DNA from: Paenibacillus sp. MAHUQ-63
GTDB lineage: Bacteria; Bacillota; Bacilli; Paenibacillales; NBRC-103111
DNA length: 64,000 nucleotides
Reading direction: 5' to 3'
NCBI RefSeq assembly: GCF_028765165.1
Contig: NZ_JARADB010000011.1
Location: 1-64,000 of the forward strand
Both the position numbers and the translations under genes were made by a program. The notes beneath the pieces are model-generated. The model did no database searches. It was not told the origin of the DNA and was given only the letters and a program-made list of their open reading frames with translations. The first letter of the stretch is position 1. Every line of letters starts with the position of its first letter. Shown here in pieces: positions 1-7,950 of the stretch.

Positions 1-130
1 AGGTAACATCAAAGTAGAAAGAATCGCTGATAAAGATGGCAACTTGCAAGATGCAGCATTCGATCTGACTATCACTTCTCCAAGCGGTAAATCCGACGTT
101 GTCGCGGTTACTGTAGCAAGTGCTAAATAA
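1..130 (+). CDS. S-layer protein, C-terminal end (5'-truncated by window)
   Basis: The reading frame is open from base 2 to the TAA at 128-130 and encodes the last 42 residues of a protein that begins outside the window. Its end (FDLTITSPSGKSDVV followed by AVTVASAK) is nearly the same as the C-terminus of the complete S-layer protein at 598-3756, so the two are tandem paralogues. A terminator of almost the same sequence follows both genes. The SLH anchor would lie upstream of the window. The function as a surface-layer or cell-wall-associated protein is inferred only from this similarity. Confidence 0.75.
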   Translation, partial: GNIKVERIADKDGNLQDAAFDLTITSPSGKSDVVAVTVASAK

Positions 131-145
131 TTAACTTTCATTAAA

Positions 146-174
146 AAAGAAGGCCTTTAGGCCTTCTTTTTTTG
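146..174 (+). terminator. Rho-independent terminator after first S-layer gene
   Basis: A 10-bp stem, AAAGAAGGCC (146-155) with GGCCTTCTTT (160-169), has a TTTA loop and is followed by a T-rich tail. Nearly the same hairpin follows the second S-layer gene, which supports a tandem duplication. Confidence 0.9.
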
Positions 175-364
175 TTTTTATAAATGTACTATGCGCATAA
201 GCACATGTAATTATAATGATACTCTAGGGCTCAATTAGATAAATTGAAAAAAAAGAAAAACTTTTTTCGATTAAGCGCAACTTTTTCGAACCCACTGCGT
301 TTAATACTTTGAAAAGAACGAAATAATAAAAAGTTAACCAAAAGTTAAGGCAACAAAATAACTC

Positions 365-393
365 TTTACGACGCTATTCGACCAATGTATAAT
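365..393 (+). promoter_or_regulatory. Candidate SigA promoter of the second S-layer gene
   Basis: TTTACG (365-370) is separated by 17 bp from a perfect TATAAT (388-393). The predicted start near 400 gives an untranslated leader of about 200 nt before the main start codon at 598. The rest of the AT-rich stretch from 175 to 500 shows no gene. Confidence 0.55.
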
Positions 394-597
394 GTAAATT
401 GGTGTGGGCGTCCATATTCCTACTAAAGTTTACTAGTTTCTAATGTAGCCACTAGAGCGCTACACGCGAACTTAGTTATATTATGCTCTAACTCTGGAAA
501 GGGGGTGAACCAAACAATGAGTGATACGAGCTCAGATAATGTTAGATTCAACCTAAAAAATAAAACCAAAGATATTCAAGGAGGAGAAAAAAAGGTT

Positions 598-3500
598 ATG
601 AAGAAAAGTTTATCCGTAGTTCTTTCTACAGCAATGGCATTATCCATGTTTTCTTCCGTAGCATTCGGTAAAACATCCGCTGACTTCACAGATCTTAAAG
701 ATCTTGACGCAGCTACAAAAGCAAAATTTGATGCAATGATCTCTGCAGGTATTTTTGACGGAGTGACTGACACTACATTTGGTCTGAAAGACGAAATGAA
801 CCGTGCTCAATTCGCAAAAGTTGCAGCTTTGATCACTGGTATCGAAGTTAACAAAGATCTTAAAACTTCCAGCTTCTCCGATGTTAAAGTTGACGACGCA
901 GCTAACGGCTATGCGCTTCCTTACATCGAAGCTTTGAAATCCGCTGGTATCACTGACGGCTACGCTGAAGGTCAATACAACCCAGCTGGTAAAGTAACAA
1001 AAGAGCAATTGGCTACTTTCTTGGTTCGCGTACTGGGTAAAGATGCTGAGGCAAAAGCAAAAACTGGCGACGACAAATCCGTTTCCGACTGGGCACAAGG
1101 TTATGTAGCTCTTGCTCTTGAGCTGAAACTTCTTGCTAACGGAACTGATGGCACTTTCGGTGGTCAAGCTAACGCAACTCGCGATCTTCTTCTGACTGGT
1201 GCATACGAAGCAAAACAACAATACGTACCAGCTGGTAAAGTATCCGTAACTGGCGCTAAAGCAACAGGAGCTCAACAAGTAACTGTTACTTTCAACAAAG
1301 CAGTTGATACTGAAAAAGCGAAACTGACTTTGAAAAAAGGTACAGCTGAAGTAGCTACAACTGTTAAATTTGCTGATGACAAGAAATCCGCAGTTCTGAC
1401 ACTGACTGATGTTAAAGTTAGCAAAGGTGAATACACAGTAACTGTATCCGGTTTGGATGAGGCTACCGTTGACAAAACTTCCGCTTCATTCACTGGCGAA
1501 GACGAAGTTCTTACAAAAATCGATTTCTTGAACGCTGGCGACACAATCGCTTACGCTGACAAAACAATCGTTAAAGTAAAAGCTTCCAACCAATACGGTG
1601 AGAACGCTACAACTAACGCTGGTTCCTACAACGTTTACACATCTGCTGCATCTTTCACAAAAATCACTAAAGATACTGACGGTACTTTGTTGATCACTTT
1701 GGATACAGCAAATGAAAACACAACTCAAGGCGTATCTGTGATTCCAGTAACAATCGTTAACAACGATTTCCACATTACAGCTACGAAAAACTTCAAATTG
1801 GGTACACAACCAATCTTGACAAAACTTGAGCTTGGTGCAGCTCGTTACTCCGTAGGTGATGCTCTTAACGGTAAAGGCGAAAACGTTAAATTCGACCTTA
1901 ACTTGTTTGACCAATACGGTGGTACAATTTCCTACGATTCTTTGATCAATGCTAAAACATACAGCAAAGATAACAGCAGCACTACTAAATTGTTCGGAGA
2001 AACTACTATCATCTGGAATGACTACATTTCAACTGATGATGTGCAAACAGATTTCGAAGACAATGGAAATGATATTCCACAAGTTAAGATCTCCTTGAAA
2101 AAAGATCTTGATAAAGCTGGCGAATATAACTTCACAGTGTTTAACCAAGCGGCTACAGCAACTGGTAAAATCTCCGTGAAATCCTCTAAAGTTGCTAACA
2201 AAGTTGAAATCGGCGAGCTTAACGATGTAATCGCTGCTGGCGACAAAGAAGTTTATATTCCAATCGTTGCTTATGATGCTTCAGGTAACCAACTTAGCCT
2301 TGAGGATCTGACTAGTGACCAAAACACAAAACGTATTAAAGTTAACGTTTCTGGCGCTGGCTCCCAGTCTGTTGCTACAATCCTTGATTCCGGAGAGCAC
2401 AAAGGAAGCATTAAATTGGATCAAATCAGCAATAACTCTAAAGGTGCGGTTTCTGTTACTGCGATCATTGCAGAAGCTAATGCAAGCAGCACTTCAACAA
2501 AAACGTTTACTATTGCTGACGCTCGTGTACCTGATCACTTCAAAGTAGTAACTGATCCAGCTAAAGGTGCAGTTGCTGGTGGTACGGCTGCAATTGAACT
2601 TGCAGTTATCGACCAATACGGTAAAACACTTGATGATGCTCACTTTACAGATAACCAAGGTAATGATATTGACAATGCAAATACTAATGAGTATCTAGTA
2701 ACTGTAACAGCAAATACTTACGATGCTAATGGCGCCGTATTGACTAATGGTACAGTTGGTCTTAAAGCACCAGATGGAGATGTGACTACTTCTGCAGTCT
2801 TTGGTAAGAATAAAACTAAAACGAGAATTGTAAACAACCAACAAGTTACAGTTAAACAAGATTTCGAAGCTTTCAATGACGAATTCACATTGTTTACTAC
2901 AGGAAGTGCAGTTGGTGGTTCGAAGGTTGACTTCACAGCAAAAATCACTAAAAACGGTGTTGAGATCTCCAAGGTGACTAAAACATTAACTGTTGCAAAA
3001 GCTACTGATGATCTTACTTACTCCGTGAATGCTGTTCCTACATTGTTCAACTTGAGCGATAGCGGTACTGTTGTTGCATCAACTTACAGTACAATTGATA
3101 ACCCTACGGTTATTAACAATATCGTTGCTGATGACCTTAAAGATGTAACGAAATCCCAAGTATTCGCACGCGAAGTTAAACTTTCCGCTAAGAATGCTTC
3201 TGGCGATGTAGTTAAACTTCCAGCAGGAACAATTACTGATATTAAAACATCCAACAACGCAGTTGCAAAAGTAGCTCTTGTTGGTGGTAAAGCTTACGTT
3301 CTTGGTAACAAAACAGGTTCGGCTACATTGAACGTGACTTACAAAACTGTTAAAGGCGAAGTTAAGCAAACAACAGTAGCTGTTACTTCTAAAAATGATG
3401 CTCTATCAGTTGACAAAATTGCTGCTGATAGTGATATGACAATTAATGTAACTACTTCTGGTGCAGCAGATGGTAACGCATTTATTACTCCAGATCTAAT

Positions 3501-3756
3501 TGTTACAGATAACTATGGTAAAGAGTATGAGCAAGATGTTGCTCAAAAAGCTAACGGAGTACTTGGTGTAACATTCTCTGCTAACAGCTACTCTGACAAC
3601 ATTAGTGCTGTAACTATCTATTCAAATGGTAACATTGTTGTTACTAAAAATGATGATAAAGATGGAGCATTTGATCTGACAATTACATCTCCAAGTGGTA
3701 AGTCTGATGTAGTTTCAGTAACAGTAAAAGGTCCGAAATTCGTCCCAGCTCCATAA
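598..3756 (+). CDS. S-layer / SLH-domain surface protein
   Basis: A 1052-residue secreted surface protein. The signal peptide begins MKKSLSVVLSTAMALSM, with likely cleavage near residue 24. Three S-layer homology modules follow (about residues 28-90, 93-150 and 158-212), which in this family bind pyruvylated secondary cell-wall polymer. The rest is a Thr/Ser/Asp-rich series of Ig-like beta domains without cysteine, typical of a self-assembling lattice. The start at 598 is chosen because AAGGAGGAG (578-586) lies 11 nt upstream and the signal peptide begins there. A second in-frame ATG at 517 has its own SD (AAGGGGGTG, 498-506) and would add 27 residues. The C-terminus matches that of the truncated gene at 1-130. 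High expression is likely given the strong promoter, SD and terminator. Confidence 0.92.
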   Translation: MKKSLSVVLSTAMALSMFSSVAFGKTSADFTDLKDLDAATKAKFDAMISAGIFDGVTDTTFGLKDEMNRAQFAKVAALITGIEVNKDLKTSSFSDVKVDDAANGYALPYIEALKSAGITDGYAEGQYNPAGKVTKEQLATFLVRVLGKDAEAKAKTGDDKSVSDWAQGYVALALELKLLANGTDGTFGGQANATRDLLLTGAYEAKQQYVPAGKVSVTGAKATGAQQVTVTFNKAVDTEKAKLTLKKGTAEVATTVKFADDKKSAVLTLTDVKVSKGEYTVTVSGLDEATVDKTSASFTGEDEVLTKIDFLNAGDTIAYADKTIVKVKASNQYGENATTNAGSYNVYTSAASFTKITKDTDGTLLITLDTANENTTQGVSVIPVTIVNNDFHITATKNFKLGTQPILTKLELGAARYSVGDALNGKGENVKFDLNLFDQYGGTISYDSLINAKTYSKDNSSTTKLFGETTIIWNDYISTDDVQTDFEDNGNDIPQVKISLKKDLDKAGEYNFTVFNQAATATGKISVKSSKVANKVEIGELNDVIAAGDKEVYIPIVAYDASGNQLSLEDLTSDQNTKRIKVNVSGAGSQSVATILDSGEHKGSIKLDQISNNSKGAVSVTAIIAEANASSTSTKTFTIADARVPDHFKVVTDPAKGAVAGGTAAIELAVIDQYGKTLDDAHFTDNQGNDIDNANTNEYLVTVTANTYDANGAVLTNGTVGLKAPDGDVTTSAVFGKNKTKTRIVNNQQVTVKQDFEAFNDEFTLFTTGSAVGGSKVDFTAKITKNGVEISKVTKTLTVAKATDDLTYSVNAVPTLFNLSDSGTVVASTYSTIDNPTVINNIVADDLKDVTKSQVFAREVKLSAKNASGDVVKLPAGTITDIKTSNNAVAKVALVGGKAYVLGNKTGSATLNVTYKTVKGEVKQTTVAVTSKNDALSVDKIAADSDMTINVTTSGAADGNAFITPDLIVTDNYGKEYEQDVAQKANGVLGVTFSANSYSDNISAVTIYSNGNIVVTKNDDKDGAFDLTITSPSGKSDVVSVTVKGPKFVPAP

Positions 3757-3774
3757 GATTAACTAACGCTTAAT

Positions 3775-3803
3775 AAAAAGAAGGCCTAACGGCCTTCTTT
3801 TTA
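3775..3803. terminator. Bidirectional terminator between convergent genes
   Basis: A perfect 12-bp stem (3775-3786 with 3791-3802, core AAGGCC/GGCCTT, 4-nt loop) has A and T runs on both sides. It terminates the S-layer gene on the plus strand, and its edge overlaps the stop codon (3801-3803) of the converging minus-strand gene. Confidence 0.88.
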
Positions 3804-4496
3804 TTTTTGTATATATGTAGTATGCACATATTTATTGGTATTTATAATGTTCTTTTGACTATTTTCAATACTATTGAACAGACTGATTTGTAGGCTTGAA
3901 TTAATCTGCGCGTCGTTCTTGCGAGTCAGCCAAAGCTTGAATAATTCTTTTGTTTGGCCGACTGTATCAAGGGCTTTGGATTGGCTGGCAAGTATTTCGT
4001 TGATCCCTGTTTCCGCACCATATTGCTTATAAACGGCAGTAGCGAACTTTAATGATTTATTGTACTCATCTGTTAGCTCTAGATAATCACGATCAAGTAA
4101 ATCTTTAAGATTAGGTACTTGGTCTAAGTCCATGTATTGCTGTAGCTTACTTGCATACATATAAATTTGCATGTCCGTATCGCTTAACCATTTATAAGCA
4201 TTTGTTATAGACGTGTCTTTAGTGGCACTTTGAGCTTCATCTTTCTTTATAGAAACATTCACACTATAAGTCGAATCATCCCAAGCGACTTCAGTTCCTA
4301 ATTGTCTCAACATATAAATCGGAACCATCGTCCTACCCTTATAATTGATAGCGGGTACATCTTCAACCGCAAGTTCGCTTCCATTACTCTTTACGTTTAC
4401 GATTGGGTTACCTTCGAAATCTCCACGGATCGAGGAAGCGTTGACGTTGCTTGTAATAAAGAATAAAATCATAGTGGTTGTTAGTAGCTTTTTCAT
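3801..4496 (-). CDS. Secreted protein with copper amine oxidase-like stalk domain
   Basis: A 231-residue exported protein of unknown specific role. The N-terminus (MKKLLTTTMILFFITSNVNA) is a signal peptide of about 20 residues. Residues about 35-85 (VNVKSNGSELAVEDVP, then GRTMVPIYMLRQLG and VAWDD) match the copper-amine-oxidase N-terminal-like stalk domain, which is common in Paenibacillus secreted proteins and is probably a wall or protein-binding module. The rest is predicted helical and is not recognised. The SD (CGGAGTGA) lies about 7 nt before the ATG at 4496. The gene is divergent from the exported protein at 4600, so both promoters must lie in the 103 bp between them. Confidence 0.75.
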   Translation of the reverse strand: MKKLLTTTMILFFITSNVNASSIRGDFEGNPIVNVKSNGSELAVEDVPAINYKGRTMVPIYMLRQLGTEVAWDDSTYSVNVSIKKDEAQSATKDTSITNAYKWLSDTDMQIYMYASKLQQYMDLDQVPNLKDLLDRDYLELTDEYNKSLKFATAVYKQYGAETGINEILASQSKALDTVGQTKELFKLWLTRKNDAQINSSLQISLFNSIENSQKNIINTNKYVHTTYIQK

Positions 4497-4599
4497 AGAA
4501 TCACTCCGTTTGCTAAATTATTTAATTGAAAATAATTCGACAAAAGAAGTAAGATATCCTTTTATTTTACAGATGATTAAGACAGGAGAGTTAATAACG

Positions 4600-5151
4600 A
4601 TGAATAGGAAACAAATGATTTTAACAGCAGGCTGTGCGATTGCCCTACTATCCTCATCTATTTCAGTCTCCCAGGCCGAAGCCCCAGCACCGGGCTCGTC
4701 CACCGATCCGGTGATCACGAAGAGCTACTTCGATCAGAACAGCTTAAGCGAAGCCGAGGTGAAGGAATTAATCGCCTCCGCGATTGCTGCCAACCCTGGC
4801 GGAAACCAGAGTGGCAGCGGGAGCAACGGAGGCGGGGGTACGATAACGCCAGTAGGCATGAAAGTTGTCCAATTGAAAAATGGACAAACGTTATATGCCG
4901 GAGCTGGCGCCGAATTTATCGTGCGAACCGGGCGAGTACTAGCGGTGAGCAACGATGACAATGGCATCCCGGATGTAACGGGAGGCAAAGATCTTGCAGC
5001 GGGGACCGAGGTCGCGCTGAATCATCTTTTGATTTTTCCCGCTGAAGGACGCGGTATTAAGCCATCGCCAAAGAACACAGCTGACATCTTTGTCATGGTA
5101 CGCGGCAGCTATTTACTCACGAATGCAGACGGAAGTCAGGTTGGGGAATAA
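4600..5151 (+). CDS. Exported protein of unknown function with Gly/Ser linker
   Basis: A 183-residue protein with a signal peptide (MNRKQMILTAGCAIALLSSS), a short helical segment (about residues 45-65), a Gly/Ser-rich linker (about 66-84, with SGSGSNGGGG) and a compact C-terminal domain (about 86-183). The domain begins MKVVQLKNGQTLYAGAGAEF and contains IVRTGRVLAV, DVTGGKDLAAG and LNHLLIFPAEGRG. The domain looks conserved in style, but I cannot assign a function. The start at 4600 is chosen because ACAGGAGAG (4582-4590) lies about 9 nt upstream and the signal peptide begins there; the longer upstream frame lacks these. Confidence 0.72.
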   Translation: MNRKQMILTAGCAIALLSSSISVSQAEAPAPGSSTDPVITKSYFDQNSLSEAEVKELIASAIAANPGGNQSGSGSNGGGGTITPVGMKVVQLKNGQTLYAGAGAEFIVRTGRVLAVSNDDNGIPDVTGGKDLAAGTEVALNHLLIFPAEGRGIKPSPKNTADIFVMVRGSYLLTNADGSQVGE

Positions 5152-5228
5152 TTTTTTAGCAATACCTCTGCTCCATAATTTTACCCTTACTGACAACTTC
5201 TTATCCGGTTTGGGCATAGCATATTAGC

Positions 5229-5235
5229 CATACTA
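5229..5235 (+). promoter_or_regulatory. Possible forespore (SigG/SigF-type) -10 element
   Basis: CATACTA matches the usual -10 of forespore-sigma promoters driving SASP genes and lies 78 bp upstream of one. The best upstream -35-like motif (GCATA, 5214-5218) is too close, so the assignment is weak. Confidence 0.3.
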
Positions 5236-5313
5236 TAGGTGTACCCAAGGTCGACTGCTTAAAGAGTATCGTTCGTTATGTTATTAACAACAACTTTAAG
5301 GAGGCGTTTAGCA

Positions 5314-5586
5314 ATGGCTAGAAACAATAACAAAGTGGTCCCTGAATCTAAAAAGGCTCTAGATGTCCTGAAATACGAGATTGCTGCTGAATTGGGACTT
5401 CCCGTGGGAAAACATATGTCGATGAATGCTGACACGGAATTCGCGACAGAGTTGGGCTCTATCCCTTCTTCCTCTATGAAAGAGGACTATTGGGGTCATA
5501 TCTCGTCCAGAGATGCAGGTGCAGTCGGAGGGACAATCACGAAAAGGCTGATTCAACGGGCTGAAGAAGCTTTATTTTCTCTCTAA
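5314..5586 (+). CDS. Small acid-soluble spore protein, alpha/beta type
   Basis: A 90-residue DNA-binding protein of the dormant spore. It shows both family signatures: the segment around YEIAAELG (about residues 22-29), where the GPR protease cuts during germination, and VGGTITKRLIQRAE near the C-terminus. In the family these proteins coat spore DNA, shift it towards A-form and protect it from UV and heat, then supply amino acids on germination. AAGGAGGCG (5298-5306) lies 7 nt before the ATG. The gene is monocistronic with its own terminator downstream. It is direct evidence that the organism sporulates. Confidence 0.92.
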   Translation: MARNNNKVVPESKKALDVLKYEIAAELGLPVGKHMSMNADTEFATELGSIPSSSMKEDYWGHISSRDAGAVGGTITKRLIQRAEEALFSL

Positions 5587-5683
5587 GGTTTTGTAATAAT
5601 TCATAATTTCTTCACGATTACTTTCATTGACACTAGACGACAAATAAAGTAAGATAACTAATTGAAGGTCAATGATTTAATTA

Positions 5684-5716
5684 AACCTTTTCCAATCGGG
5701 AAAGGTTCATTTTTTT
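5684..5716 (+). terminator. Terminator of the SASP gene
   Basis: AACCTTTTCC (5684-5693) pairs with GGGAAAGGTT (5698-5707), with one G-T pair and loop AATC. Seven T residues follow after CA. Confidence 0.85.
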
Positions 5717-5727
5717 GTTTGTATTCA

Positions 5728-5754
5728 TTGATTGTTTTGCTTGGAATTTATACT
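5728..5754 (+). promoter_or_regulatory. Candidate metK promoter
   Basis: TTGATT (5728-5733) and TATACT (5749-5754) are 15 bp apart. The predicted transcript would start near 5761, exactly where the structured leader begins, which strengthens both calls. Confidence 0.5.
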
Positions 5755-5760
5755 TACCCG

Positions 5761-5908
5761 TGCGGAATTCGAAGATCTTGCCAGCGCATGAGCGCAAAAG
5801 AGGGATTCCGCTTGGCGTGAAAAGCTGACGCTAAAGCCGGGCCCACTTTTTTTCATAATAGAGGCATCGAGTAGAAGCTTTTCAAACATACTAAATGGTA
5901 TTAGGAGG
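5761..5908 (+). promoter_or_regulatory. Structured metK 5' leader, unassigned
   Basis: About 150 nt between the predicted start site and metK fold into clear helices. GCGGAATTC (5762-5770) pairs with GGATTCCGC (5803-5811, one G-T pair) and encloses a GCGC-ATGA-GCGC hairpin (5784-5795). A second hairpin (5813-5818 with 5828-5833) carries a loop whose bases, TGAAAAGCT (5818-5826), are perfectly complementary to AGCTTTTCA (5876-5884), giving competing or tertiary pairings. A seven-T run lies at 5847-5853. The S-box (SAM-I) sequence hallmarks are not present. Regulation of S-adenosylmethionine synthesis is inferred from position only. Confidence 0.5.
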
Positions 5909-5917
5909 ATGAATGAT

Positions 5918-7123
5918 ATGGCGCAAGTACGCGGACGTCGTTTATTTACATCCGAATCCGTAACAGAAGGTCATCCAGATAAAATTTGTGACCAAATTTC
6001 TGACTCGGTATTGGATGCGTTTTTGGCTAATGACCCAAATGCTCGTGTAGCATGTGAAGTGTCTGTAGCAACAGGTTTGGTTTTGGTAATCGGTGAGATT
6101 ACTTCCAGCTCTGAGTATGTAGACATTCAAGCTATCGCTAGACAAACAATCAAAGAAATTGGGTACACACGTGCGAAATTTGGTTTTGACCACCAAACAT
6201 GTGCAGTTCTCGTCTCTTTGAATGAACAATCCCCTGACATTGCTCAAGGCGTGAACAGAGCGCTTGAAGCTAGAGAAGGCTCGATGTCTGAAGAGGAAAT
6301 CGAAGCAATCGGTGCCGGCGACCAAGGTCTTATGTTCGGATTCGCGGTTAACGAAACACCTGAGCTTATGCCGCTTCCAATTTCAATCTCTCACCAATTG
6401 GCTCGTCGTTTGACAGAAGTTCGCAAAAATGGAACTCTTCCATACCTGCGTCCTGATGGTAAAACTCAAGTAACTGTTGAGTATATCGATGATAAACCAG
6501 TACGTGTTGACGCTATTGTCGTTTCTACACAGCATGGTGAAGAAGTTACTTTGGAGCAAATCCAAAAGGATATCAAAGAGCATGTTATCACTCCTATCGT
6601 TCCAGCGCATTTGTTGGACGAGAAAACTAATTATTTCATTAACCCGACTGGCCGTTTCGTAATTGGCGGACCGCAAGGGGATGCAGGTTTGACAGGCCGT
6701 AAAATCATCGTTGATACGTATGGCGGTTATGCTCGTCATGGCGGAGGCGCATTCTCCGGTAAGGATCCAACAAAAGTTGACCGTTCCGGTGCTTATGCAG
6801 CCCGTTATGTTGCGAAAAACATCGTAGCGGCGGGGCTTGCAGACAAATGTGAAGTTCAATTGGCATATGCAATTGGTGTTGCTCGTCCGGTTTCCATTGC
6901 GGTGGATACTTTTGGTACAGCAAAAGTTAGTGAAGAGAAGCTCGTTGAGCTCATTCACAAAAACTTTGACCTGCGTCCAGCAGGCATCATTAAAGAGCTT
7001 GATCTGCGTCGTCCGATCTACCGTCAAACGGCAGCTTACGGTCATTTTGGCCGTAATGATCTGGATGTTCCTTGGGAGCGCACAGACAAAGCTGAGGCTT
7101 TGAAAGCTCAAGCATTAGTTTAA
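5918..7123 (+). CDS. metK: S-adenosylmethionine synthetase
   Basis: A 401-residue cytoplasmic enzyme making S-adenosylmethionine from methionine and ATP, with release of phosphate and pyrophosphate. Family signatures are plain: TEGHPDK (residues 16-22), the ATP-binding GAGDQG near residue 118, and the glycine-rich GGGAFSGKDPTKVDRSGAY loop in the C-terminal half. Full length for the family. Two ATGs lie near the start; the SD AGGAGG (5903-5908) abuts the first (5909) but is 9 nt from the second (5918), so 5918 is chosen. The gene stands alone between a structured leader and its own terminator. Confidence 0.97.
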   Translation: MAQVRGRRLFTSESVTEGHPDKICDQISDSVLDAFLANDPNARVACEVSVATGLVLVIGEITSSSEYVDIQAIARQTIKEIGYTRAKFGFDHQTCAVLVSLNEQSPDIAQGVNRALEAREGSMSEEEIEAIGAGDQGLMFGFAVNETPELMPLPISISHQLARRLTEVRKNGTLPYLRPDGKTQVTVEYIDDKPVRVDAIVVSTQHGEEVTLEQIQKDIKEHVITPIVPAHLLDEKTNYFINPTGRFVIGGPQGDAGLTGRKIIVDTYGGYARHGGGAFSGKDPTKVDRSGAYAARYVAKNIVAAGLADKCEVQLAYAIGVARPVSIAVDTFGTAKVSEEKLVELIHKNFDLRPAGIIKELDLRRPIYRQTAAYGHFGRNDLDVPWERTDKAEALKAQALV

Positions 7124-7132
7124 CATATAGCA

Positions 7133-7159
7133 AAGTCGTCCAATTCGGACGGCTTTTTT
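7133..7159 (+). terminator. metK terminator
   Basis: AAGTCGTCC (7133-7141) pairs with GGACGGCTT (7147-7155, one G-T pair) around a 5-nt loop and runs into six T residues. Confidence 0.9.
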
Positions 7160-7184
7160 CATTCCAGGAAATGGGAACATATGT

Positions 7185-7213
7185 TTGACATAATCTCATC
7201 AAAATGGTAATAT
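7185..7213 (+). promoter_or_regulatory. Strong SigA promoter with extended -10
   Basis: A consensus TTGACA (7185-7190) lies exactly 17 bp before TAATAT (7208-7213), which is preceded by TGG (extended -10). It drives the coiled-coil gene at 7317 with a leader of about 95 nt. Confidence 0.8.
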
Positions 7214-7316
7214 ATTCATATACTCCAATAGTTTTTCATCCAGAGCGATTCATATGTTATACTGGATTCAACGATTAACAGCATCTATTAAAATTAGATG
7301 GATCGGGAGTGAAAGA

Positions 7317-7781
7317 ATGGATCAAGAGTTGAAAGAAGCTTTATCCGCATTGTTGAAAGCAGAATTGTTGCCTGTATTTAGAGAATTGGGTGGAATTCAT
7401 ACACGGTTAGATGGTATTGACGCTCGTTTCGATGGTATTGATACACGTCTTGATGGTATTGATACACATCTTAATGGCATTGATACACGTCTTGATGGCA
7501 TTGATAATCGATTATATGGTATTGACAATCGCCTTGATGATATTGACAGTCGTCTTGACGGTATTGACGCTCGTCTCGATGGCATTGACACTAGAATCGA
7601 TGGAATCGACAGCCGGCTCGACAGACTCGAACTCGAGCAGTCTCAGATTAAACAAGCCGTACTGGAGACAAACGGAACGGTCAAACGTATGGAGCTTGTC
7701 CAGGAGCGGCAGCACTCGATCATCGAGCTTTTGTCCGCGCGATCCATTGAACATGAAGCTAAGCTAAAGCGTATTTTATAA
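7317..7781 (+). CDS. Heptad-repeat coiled-coil protein of unknown function
   Basis: A 154-residue protein. Residues 1-30 are an acidic amphipathic helix. Residues 31-100 are ten near-identical heptads of the form LDGIDTR (variants FDGIDTR, LNGIDTR, LYGIDNR, LDDIDSR, IDGIDSR). Residues 101-154 are a further charged helix. Isoleucine and leucine at fixed heptad positions predict a long parallel coiled coil. There is no signal peptide or membrane segment, so the protein is probably cytoplasmic. GGGAG (7305-7309) lies 7 nt before the ATG at 7317. Proteins of this style occur widely in Paenibacillus and Bacillus, but I know no assigned function. It has its own strong promoter and terminator. Confidence 0.75.
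   Translation: MDQELKEALSALLKAELLPVFRELGGIHTRLDGIDARFDGIDTRLDGIDTHLNGIDTRLDGIDNRLYGIDNRLDDIDSRLDGIDARLDGIDTRIDGIDSRLDRLELEQSQIKQAVLETNGTVKRMELVQERQHSIIELLSARSIEHEAKLKRIL
7407..7616 (+). repeat. Ten tandem 21-bp coding repeats
   Basis: Ten in-frame copies of a 21-bp unit (consensus begins CTTGATGGTATTGATACACG) encode the heptads of the coiled-coil protein. The copies differ mostly at third positions and at the Thr/Asn/Ser/Ala codon. They are prone to gain or loss of whole units by slippage without breaking the frame. Confidence 0.9.
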
Positions 7782-7794
7782 GATAATCTCAAGC

Positions 7795-7832
7795 AGAGAG
7801 CAGCCCATTCAGGGGCCGTGCTCTCTTTTTTG
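7795..7832 (+). terminator. Terminator of the coiled-coil gene
   Basis: AGAGAGCA (7795-7802) pairs with TGCTCTCT (7819-7826). An inner GCCC/GGGC extends the stem and a T run follows. Confidence 0.9.
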
Positions 7833-7950
7833 GTGTATAAATACAACTCAGCGCTTATCGTAACTTTTTCCATAGTTTATGAGTCTATATAAGTATCGCC
7901 AAAATGATAGATACTAGAATTAATCTGAAAGAGGAGCGTGGAAAAGCAAC

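Noticed and set aside
4345..4599. N-terminal extension of the exported protein at 4600
   Set aside because: It overlaps the opposite gene and would bury the signal peptide; a good SD precedes ATG 4600.
5761..5860. Cyclic di-GMP-I riboswitch
   Set aside because: GACGCTAAAGCC resembles part of the consensus, but the tetraloop, receptor and first conserved strand do not fit.
5761..5908. S-box (SAM-I) riboswitch before metK
   Set aside because: The hallmark segments of the SAM-I core are not found in order; only generic AGAGGGA and GGGCCC strings occur without the expected pairing.
7407..7616. CRISPR-like or satellite array
   Set aside because: The 21-bp units are contiguous, keep one reading frame and encode a regular coiled coil.
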